A DNA stretch of 64,000 nt from positions 62,001-126,000 of the forward strand of contig NZ_LHPC01000053.1 of NCBI RefSeq assembly GCF_001297125.1, read 5' to 3'. Source of the DNA: Pseudomonas sp. RIT-PI-q (lineage in GTDB: Bacteria > Pseudomonadota > Gammaproteobacteria > Pseudomonadales > Pseudomonadaceae). A model generated the notes under the pieces. That model saw only the letters and a list, made by a program, of their open reading frames with translations, was not told where the DNA came from and did no database searches. This document shows, piece by piece, positions 17,669-37,630 of the stretch. The position numbers and the translations under genes are program-made. Position 1 is the first letter of the stretch. Every line of letters begins with the position of its first letter.

Positions 17669-18949
17669 ATGACCAACCGTCGTTCATTCCTCAAGCAGGC
17701 CGGCATTCTCGCCGCCGGCCTGCCCCTGAGCAGCGCTGTGAATCTGCCGGCGCTGGCCGCCAGTCCGGCAGCGCTGCCCAAGGACAAGTGGGCGCAACTG
17801 CGCCTGCTGTTCAATCAAGACCCGGACTACCTGCACTTCGCCAATTTCCTGGTGACCTCGCACCCGAAACCCGTGCGGGACGCAATCGAAATGCACCGCG
17901 CCAACCTTGACCGCAATCCCGGTCGGGCCATGGATTGGGACCTGGGGGAAACCGAAAAGCGCGAGCACGCCGTGCGCGTCTGGGCCGGTCGTTATCTCAA
18001 GGCCACGCCTGAGCAGATCGCCCTCACCGGCAGCACCACCGAAGGTCTTTCGCTGATCTACGGCGGCATTCATGTGCGCCCCGACCAGGAAATCCTCACC
18101 AGCGAACACGAACACTACGCCACCAACTACGCACTGGATTACCGCCAGCAAAAGGACGGAGTGAAGATTCGCAAGCTGAAACTGTTCGAGAACAGTCGTG
18201 ATATGTCGGTGGAGGAGGTGCGCGGTTCGATCGCCCAAGGCATTCGCCCGAACACCCGCGTGCTCGGCATGACCTGGGTGCAAGCCGGCAGCGGCGTGAA
18301 GCTGCCGATCGGCGAAATCGGCAAACTGGTGGAAGAACAGAACCGCCACCGCGAAGACAAGGACCGCATCCTTTATGTGGTCGACGGTGTGCACGGTTTC
18401 GGCGTCGAGGATCTCGACTTCCCCGACATGCACTGCGACTTTTTCATTGCCGGCACCCACAAATGGATGTTCGGCCCGCGCGGCACCGGGATCATCTGCG
18501 CACGTTCGGCCGAGCTCAAGGACGTGACGCCGACCATTCCGACCTTCTCCGAAGCGACCTCGTTCTCGACCATCATGACCCCGGGCGGCTACCACAGCTT
18601 CGAACATCGCTGGGCCCTGGACGAGGCCTTCAAGTTGCATCTGGAACTGGGCAAGGCCGACGTGCAGGCGCGCATTCACGCCCTCAACACCTATACGAAA
18701 AATCGCCTGCTGGAACAGCCGCAGATCGAACTGGTGACGCCAAAGAGCCCGGACCTGTCGGCCGGTTTCACCTTCTTCCGGATCAAGGACCGCGACTGCG
18801 AAAAAGTCGCCGCCCAGTTGATGGCGAACCGCGTGGTCTGCGACTCGGTGGAGCGCGACGTCGGCCCGGTGATCCGCATCGCCCCCGGCCTGCTCAACAC
18901 CGAGAACGATATCGACCGCTTCATGGCCCTGCTAACCAAAACCACCTGA
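17669..18949 (+). CDS. pvdN: PLP-dependent enzyme PvdN, glutamate side-chain modification
   Basis: PvdN is a periplasmic pyridoxal-phosphate enzyme of the aminotransferase class V fold that converts the N-terminal glutamate of the pyoverdine chromophore to succinamide. The protein begins MTNRRSFLKQAGILAAGLP, a twin-arginine signal peptide, so I take the ATG at 17669 rather than the ATG seven codons upstream. The PLP lysine lies in FIAGTHKWMFGPRGTG, with the Asp/His-containing segment VVDGVHGFG before it. It is 30 bases after pvdM, so co-transcription is likely. Confidence 0.94.
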   Translation: MTNRRSFLKQAGILAAGLPLSSAVNLPALAASPAALPKDKWAQLRLLFNQDPDYLHFANFLVTSHPKPVRDAIEMHRANLDRNPGRAMDWDLGETEKREHAVRVWAGRYLKATPEQIALTGSTTEGLSLIYGGIHVRPDQEILTSEHEHYATNYALDYRQQKDGVKIRKLKLFENSRDMSVEEVRGSIAQGIRPNTRVLGMTWVQAGSGVKLPIGEIGKLVEEQNRHREDKDRILYVVDGVHGFGVEDLDFPDMHCDFFIAGTHKWMFGPRGTGIICARSAELKDVTPTIPTFSEATSFSTIMTPGGYHSFEHRWALDEAFKLHLELGKADVQARIHALNTYTKNRLLEQPQIELVTPKSPDLSAGFTFFRIKDRDCEKVAAQLMANRVVCDSVERDVGPVIRIAPGLLNTENDIDRFMALLTKTT

Positions 18950-18962
18950 CACAAACCCGCTT

Positions 18963-19034
18963 TTTGTAGGAGCGAGGCTTGCCCGCGAAGGCGCTCTCAA
19001 GGACGCCTTCGCCGGCAAGCCTGGCTCCTACAGG
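18963..19034. repeat. REP doublet between pvdN and pvdO
   Basis: Facing REP copies with a short spacer lie inside the presumed pvdMNO operon, where they could reduce or stabilise part of the transcript. Confidence 0.88.
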
Positions 19035-19074
19035 TTTGGTTTTCACCCGGATTTTTCTTTAATCGAGATGACTC

Positions 19075-19938
19075 ATGAACAGTGATCTGCTGACCCTCGC
19101 CTTGGCCGCACTTATCGCCGGCCTGCTGCCGACCGCCGCGCAGGCCGCCACTGCCCCGCCTGCGGGCAACGTGTTCAAGGACTGCCGCGACTGCCCGGAA
19201 ATGGTCGTGCTGCCCGCCGGCACCTTCACCATGGGCACGCCAGACGATGAAGTCGGGCGCGAACCCGACGAAGGCCCGATGCACGAAGTGACTTTCGCCA
19301 AGCCGTTCGCCATGAGCCGCTTCCAGGTCACTGCCGGTGAATGGGACAGCTACGTGCGTGAGAGCGGCGTGACCATCGCCAACGGTGACGCCCGGCCGGG
19401 CCGCGAGTGCGTCGCCAGCAAGCCACGTTATCCGCAGAGCCCGCGCCAGCCAGCGGTGTGCATGAACTTCGACGACGTTAAAAACTACGTCGCCTGGCTG
19501 TCGAAAAAAACCGGGCAGAAGTACCACATGGTCAGCGAGGCGCAACGCGAATACGCCGCGCGCGGTGGCAGCAAAGGTCCGTTCCCCTTCCCGTTCGATG
19601 CAGGCAAGGAATACAGCATCGCCAAGCACGCCAACACTTATGGCCCGGCGGACGGTTACAGCTACAGCTCGCCGGTGGGCAGCTACCCGCCGAACGCCTT
19701 CGGCCTGTACGACATGCACGGCAACGTCTACGAGTGGGTCGAAGATTGCGAACACCCGGACTACGTCGGTGCGCCCACCGATGGCAGCGCCTGGGTCGAG
19801 CCCAACTGCGAAGCCGTGCGCATTCGCGGCAACGACTGGGGTGAAGCCCCGGTGTTCTCCCGCTCCGGCAACCGCAACAGCCAATACCCGCAAGAGCGTG
19901 GCGACTGGATGGGCTTCCGCATCGTGCGCGATCTCTAA
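19075..19938 (+). CDS. pvdO: Formylglycine-generating-enzyme-like protein PvdO
   Basis: PvdO is a periplasmic protein of the FGE-sulfatase/SUMF1 family that carries out a late oxidation of the pyoverdine chromophore (dihydropyoverdine to pyoverdine). The 287-residue product has a Sec signal peptide (MNSDLLTLALAALIAG through PTAAQA), then family motifs VVLPAGTFTMGTPDDE, LYDMHGNVYEWVEDC and the C-terminal WMGFRIVRDL. It follows pvdN after a REP doublet, and no separate PvdS box is seen, so it probably depends on the pvdM promoter. Confidence 0.94.
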   Translation: MNSDLLTLALAALIAGLLPTAAQAATAPPAGNVFKDCRDCPEMVVLPAGTFTMGTPDDEVGREPDEGPMHEVTFAKPFAMSRFQVTAGEWDSYVRESGVTIANGDARPGRECVASKPRYPQSPRQPAVCMNFDDVKNYVAWLSKKTGQKYHMVSEAQREYAARGGSKGPFPFPFDAGKEYSIAKHANTYGPADGYSYSSPVGSYPPNAFGLYDMHGNVYEWVEDCEHPDYVGAPTDGSAWVEPNCEAVRIRGNDWGEAPVFSRSGNRNSQYPQERGDWMGFRIVRDL

Positions 19939-19954
19939 CCCGGCAAACGCCCCC

Positions 19955-20056
19955 CCTGTAGGAGCTGGCTTGCCAGCGAAGAACGATCACGCGAACCCAG
20001 CATGTGATGATGGGGGCTGTGAGGGTGCCTTCGCTGGCAAGCCAGCTCCTACAGGG
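19955..20056. repeat. REP doublet between pvdO and pvdE
   Basis: Facing copies of the GGAGCTGGCTTGCCAGCG type. In P. aeruginosa pvdF sits between pvdO and pvdE; here only this repeat and the pvdE promoter are found. Confidence 0.9.
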
Positions 20057-20094
20057 GCGGCGTGGGTCGGTGTTGCCGCCAGTCGGCGACCTTC

Positions 20095-20118
20095 TAAATT
20101 AAGCCCCCGACCAGACGT
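20095..20118 (+). promoter_or_regulatory. PvdS-type iron-starvation promoter of pvdE
   Basis: TAAAT at 20095-20099 and CGT at 20116-20118 are 16 bases apart, 43 bases upstream of the pvdE start codon. Confidence 0.85.
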
Positions 20119-20160
20119 TCTACTGGGTATCTGCCTTTACGACCCAAGGAACTGTCTTCC

Positions 20161-21810
20161 ATGACCCAGCCAACCCGTGGCGCCATCGGCGAATTGTTCG
20201 CCCTGTTGAAACCCTTTCGGCTCATCGTCGCCGCGTCGATCTTCCTGGGCATGGTCGGCGGCCTGAGCGTCACGGTATTACTGGCGACCATCAACAACGC
20301 CCTGCACTCGGAAACCGGCCTGACCCAGGGCGTCGTCGCGCTGTTCGCCGGCCTGTGCCTGTTGGCCCTGGCCAGTTCGATCTGCTCGGACATCGGCACC
20401 AACTATGTCGGCCAGCACATCATTGCCAAGCTGCGTAAACAGCTGGGCGAAAAGGTCCTGTCGGCGCCGATCGAACAGATCGAACGCTACCGCAGCCACC
20501 GGTTGATTCCGGTGCTGACCCACGACGTCGACACCATCAGCGACTTCGCCTTCGCCTTCGCGCCCCTGGCGATTTCCGTCACCGTGACCCTCGGTTGCAT
20601 GGGCTACCTGGCGATTCTGTCGTGGCCGATGTTCCTGATCATGGTCGCCGCGATCCTGATCGGCACCGCAATCCAGGCCTACGCCCAGAGCAAAGGCGTG
20701 CAAGGTTTCATGGCCGCCCGTGATGCCGAAGACGAGCTGCAAAAGCACTACAACGCGATTGCCGAAGGTGCCAAGGAATTGCGCATCCACCGGCCACGCC
20801 GCCAGCGCATGTTCGTCTCCGGCATCAAGGCCACCGCCGAGTTCATCTGCAACACCCAGGTGCGCTCGATCAACACCTTCGTCATCGCCAAGACCTTCGG
20901 CTCGATGTTGTTCTTCGTGGTGATCGGCCTGGCGCTGGCGCTGCAAACCTTCTGGCCGAGCGCCGACAAAACCGTGATGAGCGGCTTCGTGCTGGTGCTG
21001 CTGTACATGAAAGGCCCGCTGGAACACTTGATCAGCACCCTGCCGATCGTCAGCCGCGCGCAGATCGCCTTCCGCCGGATCGCCGAACTGTCCGAGCAGT
21101 TTTCTACTCCGGAACCTCATCTGCTGCTCAGCGATAAGGGCAACGTCAAACACACCGTGCACGAACTGAAACTGGCTGATGTGCGCTTCAGTTTTCCGGC
21201 TGCCGAAGGTGCCGCGCCGTTCCAGTTGGGCCCGGTCAACCTGACGATCAAGCACGGTGACATCACGTTCATCGTCGGCGAAAACGGCTGCGGCAAAACC
21301 ACGCTGATCAAGTTGCTGCTGGGCCTGTACACGCCGCAACAGGGGGAAATCCGCGTCAACGGCGAGGCGATCGACGCGCAGAATCGCGATGACTATCGCC
21401 AGTTATTCACCACGATCTTCGCCGACTACTACCTGTTCGACGACGTGGTGCAGGGTGATACGCACATCCCCGAAGACGCCAACCAATACCTGCAACGGCT
21501 GGAGATCGCGCACAAGGTCAGCGTCAAGGACGGCAACTTCACCACCACCGATCTCTCCACTGGCCAACGCAAACGCCTGGCGCTGGTCAATGCGTGGCTG
21601 GAGGAACGCCCGGTGCTGGTGTTCGACGAATGGGCGGCCGACCAGGACCCGACCTTCCGTCGCATCTTCTACACCGAGCTGCTGCCGGACCTGAAGCGCC
21701 TGGGCAAGACCATCATCGTGATCTCCCACGACGACCGTTACTTCGACGTGGCGGACCAGCTTGTGCGCATGGACAGCGGCCGCGTCATCACCGAACTCGC
21801 CCCTGCCTGA
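20161..21810 (+). CDS. pvdE: Ferribactin ABC exporter PvdE
   Basis: A cyclic-peptide-export-type ABC transporter (membrane and ATPase domains fused, 549 residues) that moves the pyoverdine precursor ferribactin into the periplasm. Six membrane helices are expected in the first 310 residues, beginning with LIVAASIFLGMVGGLSVTV. The ATPase half has Walker A IVGENGCGKTTL near residue 370, signature LSTGQRKRLALV and Walker B VLVFDEWAADQDP. It has its own PvdS promoter and is followed by a REP doublet before fpvA. Confidence 0.96.
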   Translation: MTQPTRGAIGELFALLKPFRLIVAASIFLGMVGGLSVTVLLATINNALHSETGLTQGVVALFAGLCLLALASSICSDIGTNYVGQHIIAKLRKQLGEKVLSAPIEQIERYRSHRLIPVLTHDVDTISDFAFAFAPLAISVTVTLGCMGYLAILSWPMFLIMVAAILIGTAIQAYAQSKGVQGFMAARDAEDELQKHYNAIAEGAKELRIHRPRRQRMFVSGIKATAEFICNTQVRSINTFVIAKTFGSMLFFVVIGLALALQTFWPSADKTVMSGFVLVLLYMKGPLEHLISTLPIVSRAQIAFRRIAELSEQFSTPEPHLLLSDKGNVKHTVHELKLADVRFSFPAAEGAAPFQLGPVNLTIKHGDITFIVGENGCGKTTLIKLLLGLYTPQQGEIRVNGEAIDAQNRDDYRQLFTTIFADYYLFDDVVQGDTHIPEDANQYLQRLEIAHKVSVKDGNFTTTDLSTGQRKRLALVNAWLEERPVLVFDEWAADQDPTFRRIFYTELLPDLKRLGKTIIVISHDDRYFDVADQLVRMDSGRVITELAPA

Positions 21811-21819
21811 AACACCGCC

Positions 21820-21888
21820 CTGTAGGAGCCAGGCTTGCCGGCGAAGGCGTACTCAAGATCGCCTTCGCCGGCAAGCCTGGCTCCAACA
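21820..21888. repeat. REP doublet between pvdE and fpvA
   Basis: Facing copies of the GGAGCCAGGCTTGCCGGCG type directly after the pvdE stop codon. Confidence 0.9.
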
Positions 21889-21971
21889 AAAACGCGACCA
21901 CATCCCCCTTCTTCCATCACTCACTAATTTATTTTTCCGGTTTCTTTCCGGTTTCTCGTTCGTGCCGCGTC

Positions 21972-21986
21972 TAATAATCATTCTTA
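21972..21986 (+). promoter_or_regulatory. Fur box upstream of fpvA
   Basis: TAATAATCATTCTTA matches most positions of the 7-1-7 Fur consensus TGATAATNATTATCA. It is 46 bases upstream of the fpvA start codon. No TAAAT-N16-CGT box is seen here, which fits FpvI-type rather than PvdS-type control. Confidence 0.6.
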
Positions 21987-22032
21987 TTAACAAAAACTCT
22001 GCCCAACACTTTTTCAGGAGCTCAGGTAAGTA

Positions 22033-24510
22033 ATGCGACCTCAAACACGCCGCACACCTCTCTCGTTGGCCGTACAGCGCCCGACTTTGCACCGTACCCT
22101 GTTCACCAGCGTACTGCTGACCGCCACCTTGCTGGGGAGCTCGATGGCCAATGCGGCACCTGTAAAAGTGAATATCCCTGTTCAGCCGCTTTCCAACGCG
22201 TTGACCGAACTGGGCATGCAGACCAACCTGCAAATCCTGTACAGCCCGGACCAGGTGGCCGGGATCAAGTCCCGCGCGGTGTCCGGTTCTCTGGAACCGT
22301 CCGACGCCCTCAAGGCCCTGCTGCAAGGCACCGGCATTTCATTCCAGATCAACGGCAATAGCGTGACGCTGGTGTCCGGCGGCGGCTCGAGCCTGCAACT
22401 GGGCGCGACCACTATTTCCGGCCAGGCCCTGGGCCTGACCACCGAAGACACCGGCGCCTACACCACCGGCGCCACCACCACTGCGACCAAGCTGCCGCTG
22501 ACCCTTCGTGAAACCCCGCAATCGGTGACTGTGGTCACTCGTCAGCAGATGGACGATCGCGGCGTCACCAGCGTCGCCGACGCGTTGCGCAACACCCCCG
22601 GTGTCACGACGCAGAAGTACGACAGCGACCGTACCGAGTTTTCCGCCCGTGGCTTCGCCATCACCAACTTTCAGTACGATGGCGTCAACATTCCCTACGA
22701 CGGCGTGTACGGTGAAAACCCGAACAACAGCGATGACGCGGCCAGCCTCGACCACATCGAAGTCATCAAAGGCGCTACCGGCCTGATGACCGGCGCCGGT
22801 GACCCGTCCGCCACGGTCAACCTGATCCGCAAGAAACCGACCAAAGACTTCAAGGCGTCGGTCAGCGCCACCGCCGGTTCGTGGGACAACTACCGCACCG
22901 AAGGCGACATCTCCGGCTCGCTGAACGATACCGGCAGCGTACGCGGCCGCTTCGTCGGCGCCTTGCAGGACAAAGATTCATACATCGACCACTACAGCCA
23001 GAAGAAAGACCTGTACTACGGCGTCCTCGAAGCTGACCTGACCGACGATACCCTGTTGACCGTCGGCGTCGACAAGTCCAGCGCCACCCCGCGCGGCAGT
23101 TCCTGGACCGGTAACTCGCCGTACTTCGCCGACGGCGGCCGTACCGACTTCACGCGCAGTTTCAACCCGGGTGCCGACTGGAGCCGTCGTGATTTCGACA
23201 GCGTCACCTATTTCGCATCGTTGGAACAAGCACTGGCCAATGGCTGGAAATTCAAAGCCAGCTTCGATCAGAAAACCACCGATCACGACACCCAACTGGC
23301 CTCGGCCAGCGGCGGTTACCCGGACCGCGCCACCGGCGAAGGCATGTTCTTTTACTGGGGGCGCTGGGAAGGCCATCGCGTGCAGAACACGGCTGACGTC
23401 AACGTCTCCGGCCCGTTCAGCCTGGGCGGACGCGAGCATGAACTGGTGGCAGGTTTCATGACCTCCCACTCCCGTCAGACCGGCGCGACCTACGACTCCA
23501 CCGCCTTCGGTCAGGTCACGGGCAACATCTTCGACTGGGAAGGCCACCTGGCGAAACAGGACTTCCCGAAAAACGGCAAGTACGAGCGCACCCAAAGCCA
23601 GAACGGCGCTTACCTGGCCACGCGCCTGCGTCCGACCGACGACCTGTCGTTCATTCTCGGCGGCCGTGTCAGTACCTACAAGTACAACGAGGATTACTCC
23701 TACTATCCGGGCTCAGGCTTTGCCGACACCCACGCCAGCTACAAGGAACATGGCGTCGTCACGCCTTACGCCGGTGTGGTTTACGACCTGGACGATACGT
23801 ACTCGGTCTACGCCAGCTACACCAGCATCTACCAGCCTCAAATCTACAAGGACGCCAGCGGCAAGACCCTGGAGCCGGTTGAAGGCAACAGCTACGAGAC
23901 CGGTCTGAAAGCGGCCTACTTCGAAGGCAAGCTGAACGCCAGCCTGGCCTTCTTCCGCATCGACCAGGACAACGTCGCCCAATACGTCACCACCAACGTC
24001 GACAACGGCCAGGACGTCTACAAAGCCATCTCTGGCGCGACCACCCAGGGTGTGGAACTGGAAATGGCCGGTGAGTTGGCGCAAGACTGGAACCTCTCGG
24101 CCGGCTACACCTACGCCCGTACTCGCGACGATGACCATCAACGCATCTTCGGCTTCCCGCTGGCCACCAGCAAACCGGAACACGTGGTGCGTACGTTCAC
24201 CACCTACCGCCTGCCCGGCGCGCTGGACCAGTTCACCGTCGGTGGCGGTATCAGCTGGCAGAGCGCTTTCTACGGCCAGAGCTTCAGCCCGAACGTGGGC
24301 AACGGCGAAGGCGGCAGCACCATGCTCAAGCAAGGTGGCTACACGCTCGTAGACCTGATGACCCGTTATCAGTACGACGAACACCTGAGCTTCACCGCCA
24401 ATGCCTACAACGTCTTCGACAAGAAGTACCTGACAGGCCTGGGCAACTTCGGCACCACGTTCTACGGCGAGCCGCGTAACTTCCAGCTCACGGCGAAGTA
24501 TGATTTCTGA
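22033..24510 (+). CDS. fpvA: TonB-dependent ferripyoverdine receptor
   Basis: A 825-residue outer-membrane receptor that takes up ferripyoverdine using TonB energy. After a signal peptide ending near ANA (residue 42) comes a secretin/TonB N-terminal signalling domain (VNIPVQPLSNALTELG through VSGSLEPSDALKALL, about 45-125). This domain is the hallmark of receptors that signal to an anti-sigma factor. The plug follows, with the TonB-box region before LPLTLRETPQSVTVVTRQ and VEVIKGATGLMTGAGDPS-type plug motifs. The 22-strand barrel ends in a terminal aromatic residue (AKYDF). The signalling domain matches the presence of fpvI nearby. It is followed by a clear terminator at 24527-24560. The receptor type should match the pyoverdine made by the NRPS pair. 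Confidence 0.95.
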   Translation: MRPQTRRTPLSLAVQRPTLHRTLFTSVLLTATLLGSSMANAAPVKVNIPVQPLSNALTELGMQTNLQILYSPDQVAGIKSRAVSGSLEPSDALKALLQGTGISFQINGNSVTLVSGGGSSLQLGATTISGQALGLTTEDTGAYTTGATTTATKLPLTLRETPQSVTVVTRQQMDDRGVTSVADALRNTPGVTTQKYDSDRTEFSARGFAITNFQYDGVNIPYDGVYGENPNNSDDAASLDHIEVIKGATGLMTGAGDPSATVNLIRKKPTKDFKASVSATAGSWDNYRTEGDISGSLNDTGSVRGRFVGALQDKDSYIDHYSQKKDLYYGVLEADLTDDTLLTVGVDKSSATPRGSSWTGNSPYFADGGRTDFTRSFNPGADWSRRDFDSVTYFASLEQALANGWKFKASFDQKTTDHDTQLASASGGYPDRATGEGMFFYWGRWEGHRVQNTADVNVSGPFSLGGREHELVAGFMTSHSRQTGATYDSTAFGQVTGNIFDWEGHLAKQDFPKNGKYERTQSQNGAYLATRLRPTDDLSFILGGRVSTYKYNEDYSYYPGSGFADTHASYKEHGVVTPYAGVVYDLDDTYSVYASYTSIYQPQIYKDASGKTLEPVEGNSYETGLKAAYFEGKLNASLAFFRIDQDNVAQYVTTNVDNGQDVYKAISGATTQGVELEMAGELAQDWNLSAGYTYARTRDDDHQRIFGFPLATSKPEHVVRTFTTYRLPGALDQFTVGGGISWQSAFYGQSFSPNVGNGEGGSTMLKQGGYTLVDLMTRYQYDEHLSFTANAYNVFDKKYLTGLGNFGTTFYGEPRNFQLTAKYDF

Positions 24511-24526
24511 GCGGTAAGTTGAAATG

Positions 24527-24560
24527 AAAATGCCCGTGTCGTGAGATGCGGGCATTTTTT
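24527..24560 (+). terminator. Rho-independent terminator after fpvA
   Basis: A 10-bp stem (AAAATGCCCG with CGGGCATTTT) with a 12-base loop ends in a T run, 17 bases past the fpvA stop codon. The A run on the other side could let it also serve the esterase transcript from the minus strand. Confidence 0.85.
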
Positions 24561-24590
24561 ATGGGCGGTGGATTTGTGGTGAATGGCAGG

Positions 24591-24662
24591 CCGCCTTGGC
24601 GGGCAAGCCTCGCTCCTACAGATCGACACCAACCCTGTAGGAGCGAGGCTTGCCCGCGAAGA
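24591..24662. repeat. REP doublet between fpvA and the esterase gene
   Basis: Facing copies of the GGAGCGAGGCTTGCCCGCG type between convergent genes. Confidence 0.9.
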
Positions 24663-24750
24663 CAATAGTCGAGCCACCAAAACCCCTCTTCCCCGACACA
24701 AAAAAAACCGCCACCCCCAATCCAGGAATGACGGTTTCTGCCACCTCAAC

Positions 24751-25707
24751 TCACACCCGCGAACGCACCCACCCCGCCACTTCCGCGTGAATCCCCGCCA
24801 CTTCGCTCAACAACCCGCCCATGCGCATAAAGTCATGGGTCATGCCCGGTTGCTCCAGCAACGTCACGTCAGTACCGGCTGCACGCAGGCGCTCGGCATA
24901 CGCCAGCCCTTCATCACGCAACGGGTCATGCCCGGCCAGATACACCAGCGCCGGGGCCACGCCGGACAGATCCTGCGCCAGCAACGGCGAGCAGCGCCAA
25001 TCCGCCAGGTCCTCTGGCGTGCGTGCGTAGTGGGCGTAGAACCAATCCAGCGTCGGCGTCTCCAGCAAATAACCTTCGGCAAAATCCCGGTGCGAGGCGC
25101 GTTTGGTCGTGGCGTCCGTCACCGGGTACACCAGCAATTGCGCCTTGGGTTTCAACGCCAGTTCCTCAGGTTCTCGCACTGCCATGATCGACAACACCGT
25201 AGCCAATGTCGCCCCCACGCTGTCTCCGGCCACGGCCACCCGAGTCGCGTCCAGGCCACGTGCCGCACCCTCACGGACCAGCCAGTTACCGGCATCGCAG
25301 GCGTCCTGCACCGGGGTCGGGAAACGCCACTCCGGCGCCAGGCGATAATCCACCGTCAACAAGGCAAAACCACCCTGGGCCGCCAGCCGCCGACACAACG
25401 CATCATGGGAATCGAGACTGCCCACCACGTAACCGCCGCCATGGAAATACAGCACCACCGGCTGCAACCCGGCAACCGAATTCACATCGCGATACACCCT
25501 TGCCGACAAGCTGTGGCCGTCCCGTGCGGCGATGGTGAAATCCTCGCAGGCAACACTGTCCAGTGGCACATCGAGAAATCCCGACGATGCTTCAAAATCG
25601 ATCCGCGCCTGTTGCGGAGTCTGCTCATGCATCGCACGGCTTTTGCCGGTCAGGCGGCCGAACTCGGCGAGTTCGAGGAAAGCTTCAAGTTCTGGCAAAA
25701 TAGCCAT
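24751..25707 (-). CDS. Alpha/beta hydrolase, hormone-sensitive-lipase-type esterase
   Basis: A 318-residue serine hydrolase of the HSL (family IV esterase) type. The oxyanion-hole motif YFHGGGYVVGS lies near residue 90, the nucleophile in VAVAGDSVGATLA near 165, and the acid/His region in AGHDPLRDEG and GMTHDFMRMGG. AAGGA lies a few bases upstream of the start ATG. It sits between fpvA and the NRPS genes on the NRPS strand. No PvdS box was found upstream, so membership of the pyoverdine pathway is uncertain. A role in ester hydrolysis of the siderophore or in an unrelated reaction are both possible. Confidence 0.88.
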   Translation of the reverse strand: MAILPELEAFLELAEFGRLTGKSRAMHEQTPQQARIDFEASSGFLDVPLDSVACEDFTIAARDGHSLSARVYRDVNSVAGLQPVVLYFHGGGYVVGSLDSHDALCRRLAAQGGFALLTVDYRLAPEWRFPTPVQDACDAGNWLVREGAARGLDATRVAVAGDSVGATLATVLSIMAVREPEELALKPKAQLLVYPVTDATTKRASHRDFAEGYLLETPTLDWFYAHYARTPEDLADWRCSPLLAQDLSGVAPALVYLAGHDPLRDEGLAYAERLRAAGTDVTLLEQPGMTHDFMRMGGLLSEVAGIHAEVAGWVRSRV

Positions 25708-25760
25708 GGGACGAATCCTTTAAACAAAGAGATCAATAATCAAGAAACGAGCGACGCTCC

Positions 25761-25866
25761 CCTGTAGGAGCTGGCTTGCCAGCGAAGCACCTGAGAGCGC
25801 CGCGTTATCCTGGTTAACACGCGTTATCGTTAACGTTCTTCGCTGGCAAGCCAGCTCCTACAGGGG
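25761..25866. repeat. REP doublet after the NRPS operon
   Basis: Facing copies of the GGAGCTGGCTTGCCAGCG type immediately past the stop codon of the second NRPS gene, probably shaping the 3' end of that very long transcript. Confidence 0.9.
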
Positions 25867-25867
25867 G

Positions 25868-37629
<11,762 letters not shown>

Positions 37630-37630
<1 letters not shown>

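Noticed and set aside
17684..18679. 331-residue minus-strand frame opposite pvdN
   Set aside because: Antisense shadow of a recognised gene; no ribosome-binding site or domain.
21911..21960. TAATT followed by CGT upstream of fpvA as an iron-starvation box
   Set aside because: The spacing is 27 bases, far from the required 16.
24751..25760. PvdS box for the esterase gene
   Set aside because: No TAAAT-N15/17-CGT combination was found upstream of the start.
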